A DNA stretch of 64,000 nucleotides from Toxorhynchites rutilus septentrionalis (taxonomy: Eukaryota > Arthropoda > Insecta > Diptera > Culicidae): NCBI RefSeq assembly GCF_029784135.1, contig NC_073745.1, forward strand, positions 63,890,218 through 63,954,217, read 5' to 3'. The notes below the pieces were generated by a model that was given only the letters and a program-made list of their open reading frames with translations, was not told the origin of the DNA and searched no databases. The position numbers and the translations under genes were made by a program. Position 1 is the stretch's first letter. Each line of letters opens with the position of its first letter. Below, in pieces: positions 34,512 to 45,261 of this stretch.

Positions 34512-34764
34512 GTGTTTTACGGTGACTGGTTTCGCCACCAAATCAGTCAGTATAAACAAACTTTTTCTTTCTTCTGCCTGCTGCCGTTTTGCGATTGCGT
34601 TTGCCACTCGCTGAAACTAGTTAATGCCACCGAACCAAATGGGCTCTGTTCTGCAGGCGGGTTTTCTTATTGTCGTGAGCAGCTTTGCAAGCCAACTCGA
34701 GCACTCCGGCGGCCAAAATTCTATAACCGCTATTAGGTATACTGATGCTCCGGCACCAATCCAT
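34496..34764 (-). pseudogene. histone H2A pseudogene, unit A (internally deleted)
   Basis: The ATG at 34764-34762 is followed directly by sequence for GAGASVYL.AVIEF, then ELACKAAHDNKKTR in another frame. This corresponds to H2A residues around GAGAPVYLAAVLEYL and ELAGNAARDNKKTR. The first ~40 residues of H2A are missing, so a deletion joins the start codon to the core. After KKTR the sequence departs from H2A and continues as a tail shared with unit B (CGAGTGGCAAACGCAATCGC). It ends in a histone-type 3' stem-loop at 34511-34496. Frameshifts and deletion exclude a working histone. Confidence 0.75.
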
Positions 34765-34960
34765 TGATGCGAAGCGATGTTAAACGATGCCGTACAACCA
34801 CACTGGTTTACGGTTTGAAAGAAAATGAGATTTTTTTTGGGATCCGCGCGTTTTATACACTAGCGGTACACACTCACAGGATAGAGACAAATCGGCAGAC
34901 TCAGCCAAAGGGGCGAGTCCAACGAGACGAACGAATGAGCGTTAAAAGGGAGCGATGGCA
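34765..34960 (-). promoter_or_regulatory. histone-type promoter of unit A
   Basis: On the minus strand TATAAAACGCGCGG begins at about 34857, roughly 90 bp before the ATG. Upstream lie GTTGGACTCGCCCC and a purine/pyrimidine-rich segment. The leader is short and ends CGCATCA-ATG. The arrangement fits a compact, intronless histone gene promoter. Confidence 0.5.
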
Positions 34961-35017
34961 AAAAAATACATTCATTACGATTTGTTCGCTCGTTGGATTC
35001 ACATGCAGGCTAAAAAG

Positions 35018-35033
35018 GGTCCTTTTCAGGATC
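35018..35033 (+). promoter_or_regulatory. histone-type 3' stem-loop on the plus strand
   Basis: GGTCCTTTTCAGGATC: six base pairs (one G-T) around TTTC, preceded by TAAAAA and followed by ACAAAA. It lies on the strand opposite to H2A unit A, beyond the shared promoter. That is where a divergent H2B partner would end, but almost nothing of an H2B frame remains. Confidence 0.5.
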
Positions 35034-35104
35034 ACAAAATTATCTTCAATCTAAAGAGTTTATTGTTTTGTTATCACTCGATATCCCCATCTTGTTCGGC
35101 TAAA

Positions 35105-35165
35105 CCTTTCTGTTTAGCGATTGCGTTTGCCACTCGCCACAGCTTTCACAGTTGGAAAATTTCTT
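35105..35165 (-). pseudogene. third copy of the H2A-unit tail
   Basis: GCGATTGCGTTTGCCACTCGC at 35117 repeats the tail of units A (34591) and B (35763), so at least three tandem copies once existed. No H2A core is recognisable here. Confidence 0.5.
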
Positions 35166-35589
35166 CCCATCCAGCTTGTGACATATTGTACAGTAAATTA
35201 TATTCAATGGCACGTCGCATTACCACCACTCAGTGTCGGATTGGAGGTAATTTTAATCTGTAATTGAACATTTGCGATGACAGTGGAACAGTGTCGACTT
35301 TCAATGTGGGGTCATAATTTGTCAAAAATGTCCACCTAAATATGTCGCATTACAGGTCCGTCCAATTAGCTAAATGTCGAGATAAGTGTAAATTACTGTA
35401 CTTTCAATCTAGAAGCAGTTTAAGAATTGGTGAAAATCAACAAGCTCAGAACAAGTGCCAAATTCACATACTCATCAGATCCTGGCAAACAAATTATGAA
35501 ATAATCAATTTGTGTTTTATTATTATTTTGGATATTGTTTTAGAAAACATTGAACTGTATTTCCTAAACTCTTTTTTGGAAGGTTTAAT

Positions 35590-35605
35590 GGCCCTGAAAA
35601 GCGCC
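35590..35605 (-). promoter_or_regulatory. histone mRNA 3' stem-loop (unit B)
   Basis: GGCGCTTTTCAGGGCC on the minus strand, identical to unit A including the mismatched fourth stem pair. Both are followed by ATTAAACC. Confidence 0.75.
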
Positions 35606-36008
35606 TTGTTTTATGGAATGGTTCCAATTTAGAAAACTTAGTACTCGTGGTTTTGAAAAAAAACCATTTCAAACGCCCTCGATGCCGCCTTGTTCTGGAT
35701 TTGCCACCAAAGCAGTTTATATAAAGAACAACCTCTTTTTTTCTGCTACCTGATGCCGTTTTGAGATTGCGTTTGCCACTCGCCACTCGCTGCAACTGCC
35801 TGTTGTCTTGATGTCCACCGAACCGAATGTGGTCTGTTCCGAATGCGGGTTTTCTTATCGTCGCGAGCAGCTTTGCCAGCTAGGTGGACTGGTGCACTGG
35901 TACTAACGCGCTCGGCCTAGCTACCCTTGCGGGGAACTCCAGATCAACACGGTTCGAGCGGGATTTTGCCTTTCCCTTCACTTTTCCTCCTTTACCATGT
36001 CCAAACAT
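35590..36008 (-). pseudogene. histone H2A pseudogene, unit B (N-terminus preserved)
   Basis: From the ATG at 36008-36006 the first 20 codons read as the H2A tail: GKGGKVKGKAKSRSNR is complete, with changes at residues 2 and 4. The next codons degrade (LEFP in place of LQFP). Most of the core is deleted, and the AGKAARDDKKTRI segment follows in another frame near 35870-35830. The shared aberrant tail then leads to a histone stem-loop at 35605-35590. Intronless and GC-richer than its surroundings. It cannot encode a functional H2A. Confidence 0.85.
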
Positions 36009-36579
36009 GACTGCTTGGGTTGGTTTGTTGATGTGTTGTGATGCGAACCGATGTGGTGTATGGTTTGAATGAGAATGATCGTTACGGCAGCGGAGCGGGG
36101 ATTTTTAAGCTGAATGGCTGGCTCGAGAATTACGCATGTGTGAGACTGCGACCAATGTTTCGTTCATTTTTTTCTTTTTCCTTTCCAATCGTGCTTCATT
36201 CTATTTCGCTGCTGCTCTGGTTGCCCGTTTTGGTCGGTACGATTTGAGGAGCACAAAATGGACCAATCAAAAATGGGCACATAGTGCATTTTGACAATGC
36301 TTGATATTTCATAATTATTCAATTATTTATCTTAAGAAAAATGAAATGTTATTCGTTATGATAGATGCGTAGATATATTTCCTATCAATTGATGCAAAAA
36401 CCTTTGCGATCTATTGAGAAATGCTCGAGTTATAAGCGTTCCAAATCTTGCATTTTTTCCTACTTGTTCAGTGCCTAGATTTCCATTTCACCCCCTATAT
36501 CTTCCAGTTAGACGTAGTCCTACGTCAAAATATAAATTTAATATTTACTATTCCCGATTCCAGATTTCCGATTTCCAAT

Positions 36580-38135
36580 TTCATATCTCAGATTCACAGA
36601 TTTACAGATTTACAAATTTACAGATTTATTGATTTACAGATTTACAGATTCACAGATTTATAGATTTACAGATTCATAGATTTATAGTTTAAAGATTTAT
36701 AGATTTATAGATTTATAGATTTATAGATTTATAGATTTATAGATTTATAGATTTACAGATTTATAGATTTATAGATTTATAGATTTATAGATTTATAAAT
36801 TTATAGATTTATAGATTTATAGATTTATAGATTTATAGATTTATAGATTTATAGATTTATAGATTTATAGTTTTATAGATTTATAGATTTATAAATTTAT
36901 AGATTTATAGATTTATAGATTTATAGATTTATAGATTTATAGATTTATAGATTTATAGATTTATAGATTTATAGATTTATAAATTTATAGAATTATAGAT
37001 TTATAGATTTATAGATTTATAGATTTACAGATTTATTGATTTATAGATTTATAGATTTATAGATTTATAGATTTATAGATTTATAGATTTATAGATTTAT
37101 AGATTTATAGATTTATAGATTTATAAATTTATAGATTTATAGATTTATAGATTTATAGATTTATAGATTTATAGATTTATAGATTTATAGATTTATAGAT
37201 TTATAGATTTATAGATTTATAGATTTATAGATTTATAGATTTATAGATTTATAGATTTATAGATTTATAGATTTATAGATTTATAGATTTATAGATTTAT
37301 AGTTTTATAGATTTATAGATTTATAGATTTATAGATTTATAAATTTATAGATTTATAGATTTATAGATTTATAGATTTATAGATTTATAGATTTATAGAT
37401 TTATCGATTTATCGATTTATAGATTTATAGTTTTGTAGGTTTATAGATTTATAGATTTATAGATTTATAGATTTATAGATTTATAGATTTATAGATTTAT
37501 AGATTTATAGATTTATAGATTTATAGATTTATAGATTTATAGATTTATAGATTTATAGATTTATAGATTTATAGATTTATAGATTTATAGTTTTATAGAT
37601 TTATAGATTTATAAATTTATAGATTTATAGATTTATAGATTTATAGATTTATAGATTTATAGATTTATAGATTTATATATTTATCGATTTATCGATTTAT
37701 AGATTTATAGATTTGTAGGTTTATAGATTTATAGATTTATCGATTTATAGATTTATAGATTTATAGATTTATAGATTTATAGATTTATAGATTTATAGAT
37801 TTATAGATTTATAGATTTATAGATTTATAGATTTATAGATTTATCGATTTATAGATTTATAGATTTATAGATTTATAGATTTATAGATTTATAGATTTAT
37901 AGATTTGTAGATTTATAGATTTATAGATTTATAGATTTATAGATTTATAGATTTATAGATTTATAGATTTATAGATTTGTACATTTATAGATTTCTAGAT
38001 TTATAAATTTATAGATTTATAGATTTATAGATTTACAGATTTACAGATTTACAGATTTGCAAATTTATAGATTTACAGATTTACAGATTTACAGATTTAC
38101 AAATTTGAAGATTTACAGATATAGAGATTGGAAGA
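36580..38135 (+). repeat. ~1.5 kb satellite-like array of the 8 bp unit TTTATAGA
   Basis: About 190 tandem units of GATTTATA with rare substitutions. The edges grade into GATTTACA (36600-36660 and 38030-38100). Rare variants recur at a spacing of about 280 bp (35 units): the TTTGTAGGT marker at 37432 and 37712, and CGATTTATCG at 37404 and 37684. This shows larger blocks have been duplicated. All phases are open in some frame but meaningless as protein. Confidence 0.97.
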
Positions 38136-38701
38136 TTTGATTAGAGATCCGGAGATTTAGAGATTTAAAGACTTAATGATTTAGAGATTTAGAGATTCAG
38201 AATTTTAGATTTAGAGATTTAGAAATTTAGAGTTTTAGAGATTTAGAGATTCAAAGATTCAGAAATTTAGAGACTTAAAGATTCAGAAATTTAGAGACTT
38301 AAAGATTTAGAGATTTAGACTGCCATATTTCGATCTAGACCGATATTCCATCAAGGCGTATCGGATCCACTGGCATTTCCACACCACAATCATCAAAATT
38401 AATGTTCACTGTATTTTCTACTTTAGATATTTAGAGATTTGGAGATTTAGAGATTTTGAGACTTAGAGATTTAGAGAATTTAGAGATTCATAAATTTAGT
38501 TATTTAGAGATTTAGAGATTTTGAAATTTAGAGGTTTAAAGATTCAGAGATTCGAAGATTCAGAAATTTTGAGACTTAAAGATTTAGATATTTAGACTGC
38601 CATATTTCGATGTAGGCCAATATTCCATCAAGGCGTATCGGATTCACTGGCATTCCCACACCACAATCATCAAAATTAATGTTCACTGTTATTTTCTACT
38701 C
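38136..38701 (+). repeat. GATTTAGA array with a ~105 bp unique segment duplicated
   Basis: A related 8 bp unit, GATTTAGA. A complex segment beginning GACTGCCATATTTCGATSTAG and ending GTTCACTGT..TTTTCTACT occurs at 38318-38424 and again at 38595-38700. A block of ~277 bp (array plus segment) was therefore duplicated in tandem with few changes. Confidence 0.9.
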
Positions 38702-39890
38702 GCGGTGAGTGACGTATATAACAATCAATACCATACAAACGGTGTGCGAGGAAAAAATGTGCATTTATTTTCAATCCTCGCTCCAATTCTAATCACTTTC
38801 ACCGATCGCGGCAAGAAAATCTCAGAGAAACACTTTCGTCCCCATTCCGTCGTTCTGCTAATGTTCACACTTGCAGCAGCAGCAGCAGGACTTCTCTATT
38901 CAGGACAAGAAACCTTCTCAATCGAATCAGTTGCTGCCGGACTGATGAATATTAATCGTCCTCGGCATCGGCGGTGTCGACAGAACGAAATGGGTGTGAA
39001 AAATGAATTGAAACCGGTAAGCAGAAACATAAGAATACTTCTGGGATAAACTTCCACAGATATCCCTCGCAATCCATGACTAATAGTTGCCAGCGGGAGG
39101 CACTGTTGCCCGTGTCGGGTTGACTAGTTTTCGAAGATATGTGGTTTGTGTGAACGTGTAAAAAAGTGAGTATTGATAGCCTTTGATTGGTTTTCATTTC
39201 TTTAGATTTGTATGTTTCAACTCCACTTTTTCGATCCAACGATTTCCCGCGATTATCCTATTTCAGTGTATTTATTTTTGTAGAAATTACCCAAAAATAA
39301 TAACTCTGTAACATTATACATCTTTCAAAAATTGGACAGCAAAACAGAATTCTAGATTCTAAAATTTAGGATCTGGAATCTAGAAAAACATACAGTGAGA
39401 GATGCCAACCTTCCTGATTTTCAGGATTTCCCAGACTTTTTAGCACGTTCACTGATATCTTGACGAGCACTCAATTTATCCTGATTTTTCTGAAATGATC
39501 CAGATTTTTCCTGATTTTTATTCGTGATAAATATACTGGTTTCCATGACAAAGTTTTCTGTCGTCATAGTTCTCCGGTTCGCATATATCTTTCATTAAGT
39601 TAAACTGTGTACTTAACTTTTTTGATTTCTACCCTCAATTGTTTCGTGGCTTCCCAAAGCAGTGCTAGAAAATTTCATGAAACCGAATTTATGAAATAAC
39701 AACGAGATTAAGTTTGAGGAACAACATTGCTTTATTGAGGATAATGTGTATGTAGATGTATCCACAGAGTTATTAACGTAGGAATACGTTTCAAAAAAAA
39801 AAAAAAAAAAAAATTACTCAAGAGAAAATCTTTGAATCCACAGTCAATATAAAAAGATTTTACATGTAATTTGTTCGTCTGATTCAAAGT
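38702..39890. other. non-coding stretch
   Basis: Unique sequence with a short GCA run at 38873-38887 and an A20 tract at 39798. No protein motif. GATGCCAACCTTCCTGATTTTCAGG near 39402 looks like a dispersed repeat, but I could not define its ends. Confidence 0.4.
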
Positions 39891-40036
39891 AGAAATTTAG
39901 AGATTTAGATATTTAGAGATCCGGAGATTTAGAGATTTAAAGACTTAATGATTTAGAGAATTAGACATTCAGAATTTTAGATTTAGAGATTTAGAAATTT
40001 AGAGATGTAGAGATTTAGAGATTCAAAGATTCAGAA
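39891..40036 (+). repeat. third GATTTAGA block
   Basis: About 18 diverged units of GATTTAGA, including GATCCGGAGATTTAGAGATTTAAAGACTTAATG. This is almost the same as 38145-38180, so it is a displaced copy of the array edge. It abuts the family D repeat at 40037. Confidence 0.85.
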
Positions 40037-40510
40037 ATTTAACTATTTTTGCCGCGAACGGATTTTGACGATTTACATACCAAACGAATCGGAAATTCTC
40101 TAAAATTTGTTTTTTACGCTATATATTACAATCCCCTGGTGTGTAATGGATTCAGAATGATGAAAACTAGAAGCATTTCCATTTTCCATACATTTGTCAT
40201 TTGTGAGCTTCCCTACCCATGCCGTTAATAACGAGCAACTTATCGGCGATCAACGAAGGGGAATGATTTAAAGTCTGTGAACAAAGAAGAGAAGAAGAAC
40301 GAACGAGAATATTTGCCTAGAGTATAAATATTGGATCTCGCTGAGGCAAACTTTCAGCATCGTTCCAGATACCAAGCAATGAACATCGCTTGTTCGGAGA
40401 TAGCGGAGATAAGTGTGTGTGTGTAAAATAATATCCGAAGTTATGAACAATCGACTTGAACGAAATAACAGCGTAGTTCTACGTCAACAAAGTGGTCGTG
40501 TCTTGGACAC
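40037..40510 (+). mobile_element. family D repeat with TATA promoter (5' end replaced by the array)
   Basis: Starts inside the family (CTATTTTTGCCGCGAACGGATTTTGACG) and shares ATATTACAATCCCCTGG...GTGTGTAATGG with the other copies. It ends GCGTAGTTCTACGTCAACAAAGTGG and GTCGTGTCTTGGACACAACC. A TATA box (AGAGTATAAATATTGG, 40320) precedes TTTCAGCATCGTTCCAGATACC. The ATG at 40442 runs through the terminal motif for about 50 codons, and I recognise no protein in it. Confidence 0.55.
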
Positions 40511-41380
40511 AACCTCCTATATTTTTTTTTTGAAATCTGGAAATTTTTTACATAACATATTCAGAAATAAGAGAGTTTTTTTCGTTTTTGAGTTGTGATT
40601 TTTCAAAGTAAAAAAATCGTTTTTGGATCATCGGTTAACTTTGAAAAATCACAACTCAAAATAGAAAAAAAAACTCAGCATTCCAGAAAAAACACAACAA
40701 AATATAGCGCCCTCTATCTTTAATCGAGCAAACCATAAAAAACAAATACAATTAATAATTATGAAAACTAAATTATTTTGTTTCGGAAGTTCAATACTTT
40801 TTTAAACAAGCCTATCTCACAGGCTTTAACCCTTTGCGGTCGTTTGTCTACTCTCAGTCACCACAGCAAGGAATCATACTGAATGATTTATTCAACGATG
40901 TAATAGTTTACATTTTTTTTTCTAAACGAATTTTAATGTCTAGTAAACTTTTTCACGAATGTATACGAAGTTTCTATGAAAAATAGGTAACGGTACTTGG
41001 TACAAGCAAAATATTATTAGCTTGGGAATAGAAAAGGATCTCTTTGAAGAAAAACGAATTCCGACCGCAAAGGGTTAATTTGATATGTCAATCATCTGAA
41101 TCGGTCCTGTAGTTCAAAAGTTGTGGATTTTTGTGGTGAAAAAAAGGGGAAAAATGGATATTTCGGTCCATCGGTTACTTTTAAAAACCATAATTCAAGA
41201 ACAGAAAAATAAAGCCTCTTTGTTTTTTTTTGGATATGTTATGTAAACAAAACCTCAGCTTTCAAGAAAAAATATAGCGCCCTCTTCAATTTGATATGTT
41301 GATCATCTGAATCGGTTTAGTAGTTCAAAAGTTATGAATTTTTGAAAACAAAAACAAAAAAGTTTCAATATGAAACGGAT
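40511..41380. mobile_element. partial CAGCCATTCC-family palindromic element with nested MITE
   Basis: Internal arms of the family (AACTTTGAAAAATCACAACTCAAAA, ATAGCGCCCTC, GATATGTCAATCATCTGAATCGG) are present in repeated and inverted order. The outer ends are not seen. A 245 bp TTAA-flanked MITE interrupts it at 40830-41074. Confidence 0.6.
40830..41074. mobile_element. 245 bp piggyBac-like MITE with TTAA duplication
   Basis: TTAA (40826-40829), then CCCTTTGCGGTCG..., mirrored by CGACCGCAAAGGG and TTAA (41075-41078). TTAA targets and CCC-starting ends define piggyBac-type elements. Joining the flanks at one TTAA gives GGCTTTAATTTGATATGTC, which is the uninterrupted sequence in sibling palindromic elements (compare inverse 45019-45038). 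A further copy starts at 63944. Confidence 0.88.
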
Positions 41381-41383
41381 TGC

Positions 41384-43000
41384 ATGCCAACTCGATTAAC
41401 CATTGATCTCAGATTGCAGCAAACTTTGTGATTTTTAAACATTGGCCATTTAAGCAACTTTGCATGGAAATCTCAAAAAAAAAAAGATCTAGAGGATTTT
41501 TCGAAAAGGGTTTATGTTTTTTTTTATTTTTACAAAACAATTCTAACTAAAAAACTATAAGACTTGCAAAACTTTGTTCAAACAATGAAGTGTGATTTTT
41601 TTCTTAAATTTCGATTTTAAAAACCAATCTAAAAAAAACATCGAGAAATTTTAATCCAAAATAATTTATTTTTTTCAAAACGTAAATTCTGAAAAAAATC
41701 TATCAGTAGATCATTGTTTCTGAAAACAATCTTTTTGATGTTTTTTTTGAAAAAAATCTAAATAATCCTAATTTATATAGTACATTTAGCAACGTTTTTA
41801 ATATTTGTTTGCTATTCCTTTTGTTTATTTTAGGCTCATTAGCATTTTAGCTGTAACAGAGCGGAATTTTAATCGTGTACATGTCTCATGTTTATCATAT
41901 CTATAATTAGCACATTACACAGTTGCCATTTTTCGGCGTTAGATACCATTGCATATGGTACACATTTACACAGTAGCCATTTAGGCGTAAGAGTTTCCCT
42001 TCTGTTCTTCCATTATCCAGTTAGACCAGACAGCGGAGACAGTTGATTGATCATTGTTGAGTTATTTATAGAACAGCAGCCCGATGTGTCTTGCAGAGCA
42101 GAGCAGTTGTATGGATGAATCGATCTTATTTCGACCGTATTTTGCGTGGACGTAGTTATTCTGTAACAACACAAAGATGAGTTTTGAACTCACGATCGAT
42201 CGCTTACCAAGCGAACGCGCAACCAATGTGGCTACGGAGACCCCCCTTAAATAATATTAAAATATGGACTTTTGTCACAGACATCCACTTTTATCCCTTA
42301 AGCTTCTGAAATATATGACATGTGTCATGGAGACTCCTGAAAAACTATTGTTTTACTCGTTTAATTTTTTTGAGTATAAATTCTCGCGGTTGGCATGTTC
42401 TCGACAGATTTCTAAATAGAAAAGAATTTGCAAAACACGTCAATCGAGTCACGAATGAAAAATCAGAAAAAAAATATCAAAGAAAATATGAAAAAGTTGT
42501 TGTTGAAGAATCTCTTTCCATGTAGGAGTGCCCACCTTCCGATGCATGGATGACTTGTTGGTTTTTGCATGGGCTACTCATACATTTTTTTTCAGTATGC
42601 TAGAAAATACGCTTTTGACAAAAATGAATTTCAATTTCTACAATATTTTTCTCAGTATAATTTATTTCAAATCAATTTTGATATTTTTCAATGAAAATTA
42701 GAAGAATTTTCTGTATTTCATTGTTTTACAAGTTTTTTTTAGGTATTATGGTTTTTGAGTTAATTGTTTTATTTTTGTGAAAAACCTAACTCAAAAAATA
42801 TGACATTTGCAAAATATTTATCAAAGGAAGAAATGCATGAAATTGTTTAAATTTTCATTCAAAAACGCTTTTAAAAAGGAGGCAAGAAGTTTTCTTGAGA
42901 TTTGAAGTATGCTAAGTTGCTTAAATGGCCAATTTTTTACACCCACAAAGTTTCACCGCGATCTGAAATGGTGCTACCAACTCCTAAGACGAGTTGGCAT
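41384..43000. mobile_element. palindromic element, ATGCCAACTCG ends, with nested SINE
   Basis: The left end ATGCCAACTCG (41384) is mirrored by CGAGTTGGCAT (ending 43000). TGGCCATTTAAGCAACTT on the left pairs with the inverse of AAGTTGCTTAAATGGCCA on the right. Inner arms with CTAACTAAAAAACTATAAGACTTGCAAAA also pair. No transposase. A tRNA-headed SINE occupies about 41832-42246. Confidence 0.75.
41832..42246 (-). mobile_element. tRNA-derived SINE (Feilai-like), minus strand
   Basis: On the minus strand a tRNA-like head (42246 to about 42172) reads GGTCTCCGTAGCCACATTGG (A-box region), CGCTTGGTAAGCG (anticodon arm) and GTGAGTTCAAAACTC (B-box region). A ~330 bp unrelated body follows and ends GCTAATGAGCCTAAAATAAAC. 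The head has lost tRNA pairing in places and carries a GGT anticodon, so it is not a working tRNA gene. The Feilai comparison is from general resemblance. Confidence 0.6.
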
Positions 43001-43149
43001 AGAATTCATCATGAGGCGAATGTCGTACTGTTGGCATCATGTGGCAGCTGACAATACGTGTATCTGAAAGGCGTGTACTTCAATATCAGAATGTAGTTCA
43101 TTTTATTGAAACGTAAACCACCAATATTTTGATCGAATTTGGTACCGGA

Positions 43150-43830
43150 AAACACCATCTGCGAGAAATTCTACTGAGATTAGTTTTTCTAGAGAAAATT
43201 ACAGCTGATAGTCATCGTCTGCTTGTCGAAGATTACAAATAATGTGCTTCATCGGTAAGCATGTGTGAAAAGGAGTTTGAACCATTCCGTCGCCATGGGT
43301 TTGAGCTTGATGCTAAAGAACATGGAAAGTAATCGAAAACAGTTCAAGACACACAATTGGATTGGACACTATCGTATGAAACTGTCACTGATGAACGGTA
43401 CAGGCAACAATTAACACGTTCGAACAGAGCTCTGACGGTAAAACGCCCAAAATGAGGGAAAAAAGTTACGATAATATAATTTTACAGCATGACAATGTCA
43501 GACCTCATGTTCATGGATCTGTCAATAATTATCTAAAAAGAGTGAACTGGGGGGTTCTACCTCATCCGCCATTTTCCCCGGCCAATGCTTCTTCAGATTA
43601 CTATTTGTTCCAGCACAGTCGGACCTTTCTGAAGAGCGGTTCCCATCTTATGAAGAAATAACAGAATTACACTGATAACTCGCTTCAAAGTCTTCCATCA
43701 GCTGGGAATACCTGTATTGTCTGAAAGATGGGTCGAGGATGGAGCATAATTTGAGGAAAGTAGCAGTAAGTTTTAGGTTACAAACAAATACCTTTATCAA
43801 AAAATCAATAAAACGCACCTGTACTAGTAC
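43150..43830 (+). pseudogene. internally deleted mariner transposase relic
   Basis: The N-terminal part (about 43155-43320) gives HLREILLRL, ADSHRLLVEDY and SMCEKEFEPFRRHGFELDAKEHGK, the mariner helix-turn-helix region. A deletion then joins it to YETVTDERYRQQLTRSNRAL...KRPKMREK (43378-43463), LQHDNVRPHVHGSV and GVLPHPPFSP...SSDYYLFQHSRTF (43480-43640). The linker and first catalytic Asp are gone. Stops and shifts interrupt the rest. The lineage differs from the 29732 element. Confidence 0.85.
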
Positions 43831-44801
43831 ACCTGATAAAAAGTGTTTTAATTCGAAATTGAGAGGTAGTTGCGAACGCATAAGTGCTTGTAAACCCGAC
43901 ACTTTTTATTAATATTTTGTTCATTCATTAATCAAATTATCATCTGTACCGAGCGGAGAGGCAAAAATGACAGAAATAAAATAAATGGCCCTTAAAAAGG
44001 AGCCATCATCCTTCAAAACACCGACCATCATATTCCTTCCTACCTTGAAGTTTAATTAGGCGCGAAAAAAGCAACTCATAAATCCTGCACACAATATACC
44101 ATAGTCTCTCTATGCAATGGAAGTAAAAGTCCGTGTTCCTCTGAGCCGCCCCCTAACTGAAGGGTCCCGAATTTGTGCAGCCATAACAACGCACATTCTG
44201 AAATATTTATTCCGCCTCGTACCTCTTGTTTGATGTAACACGGTGTGATTCCCGCCAACAAAAAAAAGTAAAATTTTATTATCCCCGCGGCCCCCGCACG
44301 GAAAAAATCGCACACGCACGCAAGGCACTGTAAACAACCACACGCGAAAGTGTTCCCAAAGGAGGTGGGGGCGCGAGGTCATTATCGTCTTGTGTAAGCT
44401 TGTTAGTTTTCCACGCAGCTTTGAATAAGTAATTTGATAGGAGGGAGAGATTTGTTTTCTTTTTTGGGTGGTTGTGTTTGTTTGTGTACATTTTGTTTCA
44501 TCCTTTCAAAAGTGGCAGTACATTACGTCGGTTGTAGGTGCTGCCTTTAGGAGGTTTGGTGTATTCAAATATTCCTCTTTATTACCGGCAAGTGGAGATA
44601 AAACGTGATTAAACTTGCATTCGCAATGAGCGAAGTTTTGGAGCGGAGTCGTCGTGCGCTTTGGGGCGGTGAGTCAAGCAACTGCACGCTGAATAATGGA
44701 TGAATTAAATATTGGACCTCGAAAAGAATCCAATTAGTGGCGGATAATTTTGCCAATGACCTTAGATGAGGGAATTTTTTGTTGGGGCATGACCTAAATT
44801 T
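43831..44801. other. unique non-coding sequence
   Basis: Balanced composition, G-rich in places (44280-44380). No domain seen in any frame on either strand. Confidence 0.45.
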
Positions 44802-45261
44802 CAGCCATTCCGTGCCAAACCGATTCAGTGGTTCTCAGATTTCTATGAAATGTGGTATTTTTGTTCTTTATTGCAACATATTTTTTTATTTTTTCGTTAG
44901 GGTGACCATTTCCATTTTAGGGTGGTCCGAAAAATCAAACTTTTCCACTTTTTTCCACGAAATTACTTTCTTTAAAAAATAATAACTTTTGAACCATTGA
45001 ACCGATTTAGATGCTCGACATATCAAATTAAAGCCAACGAGCTAGCTTTTTTTTTGTAAAATATCGAACTTCAAAAAAGATGGATTTCATTTTCGTAACT
45101 ATTGATAGTAAACCGTTTTTTATTATTTTCATGGCTTTGGACTAGAGACCGCTATATCTCTTCTCTCCTCTATATATATAAAAATCTCGTGTCACGATGT
45201 TCGTTGTCGAACTCCTCCGAAACGGCTCGACTGATTTTCATAAAATTATGCACAAAAAAAA

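Larger units (their letters stand above)
33951..36526 (-). mobile_element. putative family D block carrying histone H2A pseudogenes
   Basis: Read on the minus strand, the block opens with GACGTAGGACTACGTC (36526-36511) and closes with TATAGTCCTACGTCAC (33986-33972) plus a tail ending ACATTACCC near 33951. These are the same end signals as other family D members. Between them lie two or three tandem, partly deleted histone H2A-derived units with their own promoter and 3' stem-loops. AACGCTTATAACTCG-type sequence occurs inside both ends (near 36440 and 34070). It may be one element or two adjacent ones. Confidence 0.45.

Noticed and set aside
36414..36663. Frames of repeated QIYRFTDL type.
   Set aside because: They are translations of the edge of the 8 bp satellite array and have no coding meaning.
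42172..42246. tRNA gene on the minus strand (anticodon GGT).
   Set aside because: The anticodon stem and T arm are imperfect, GGT is not a usual cytosolic eukaryotic anticodon for Thr, and the sequence continues into a SINE body.
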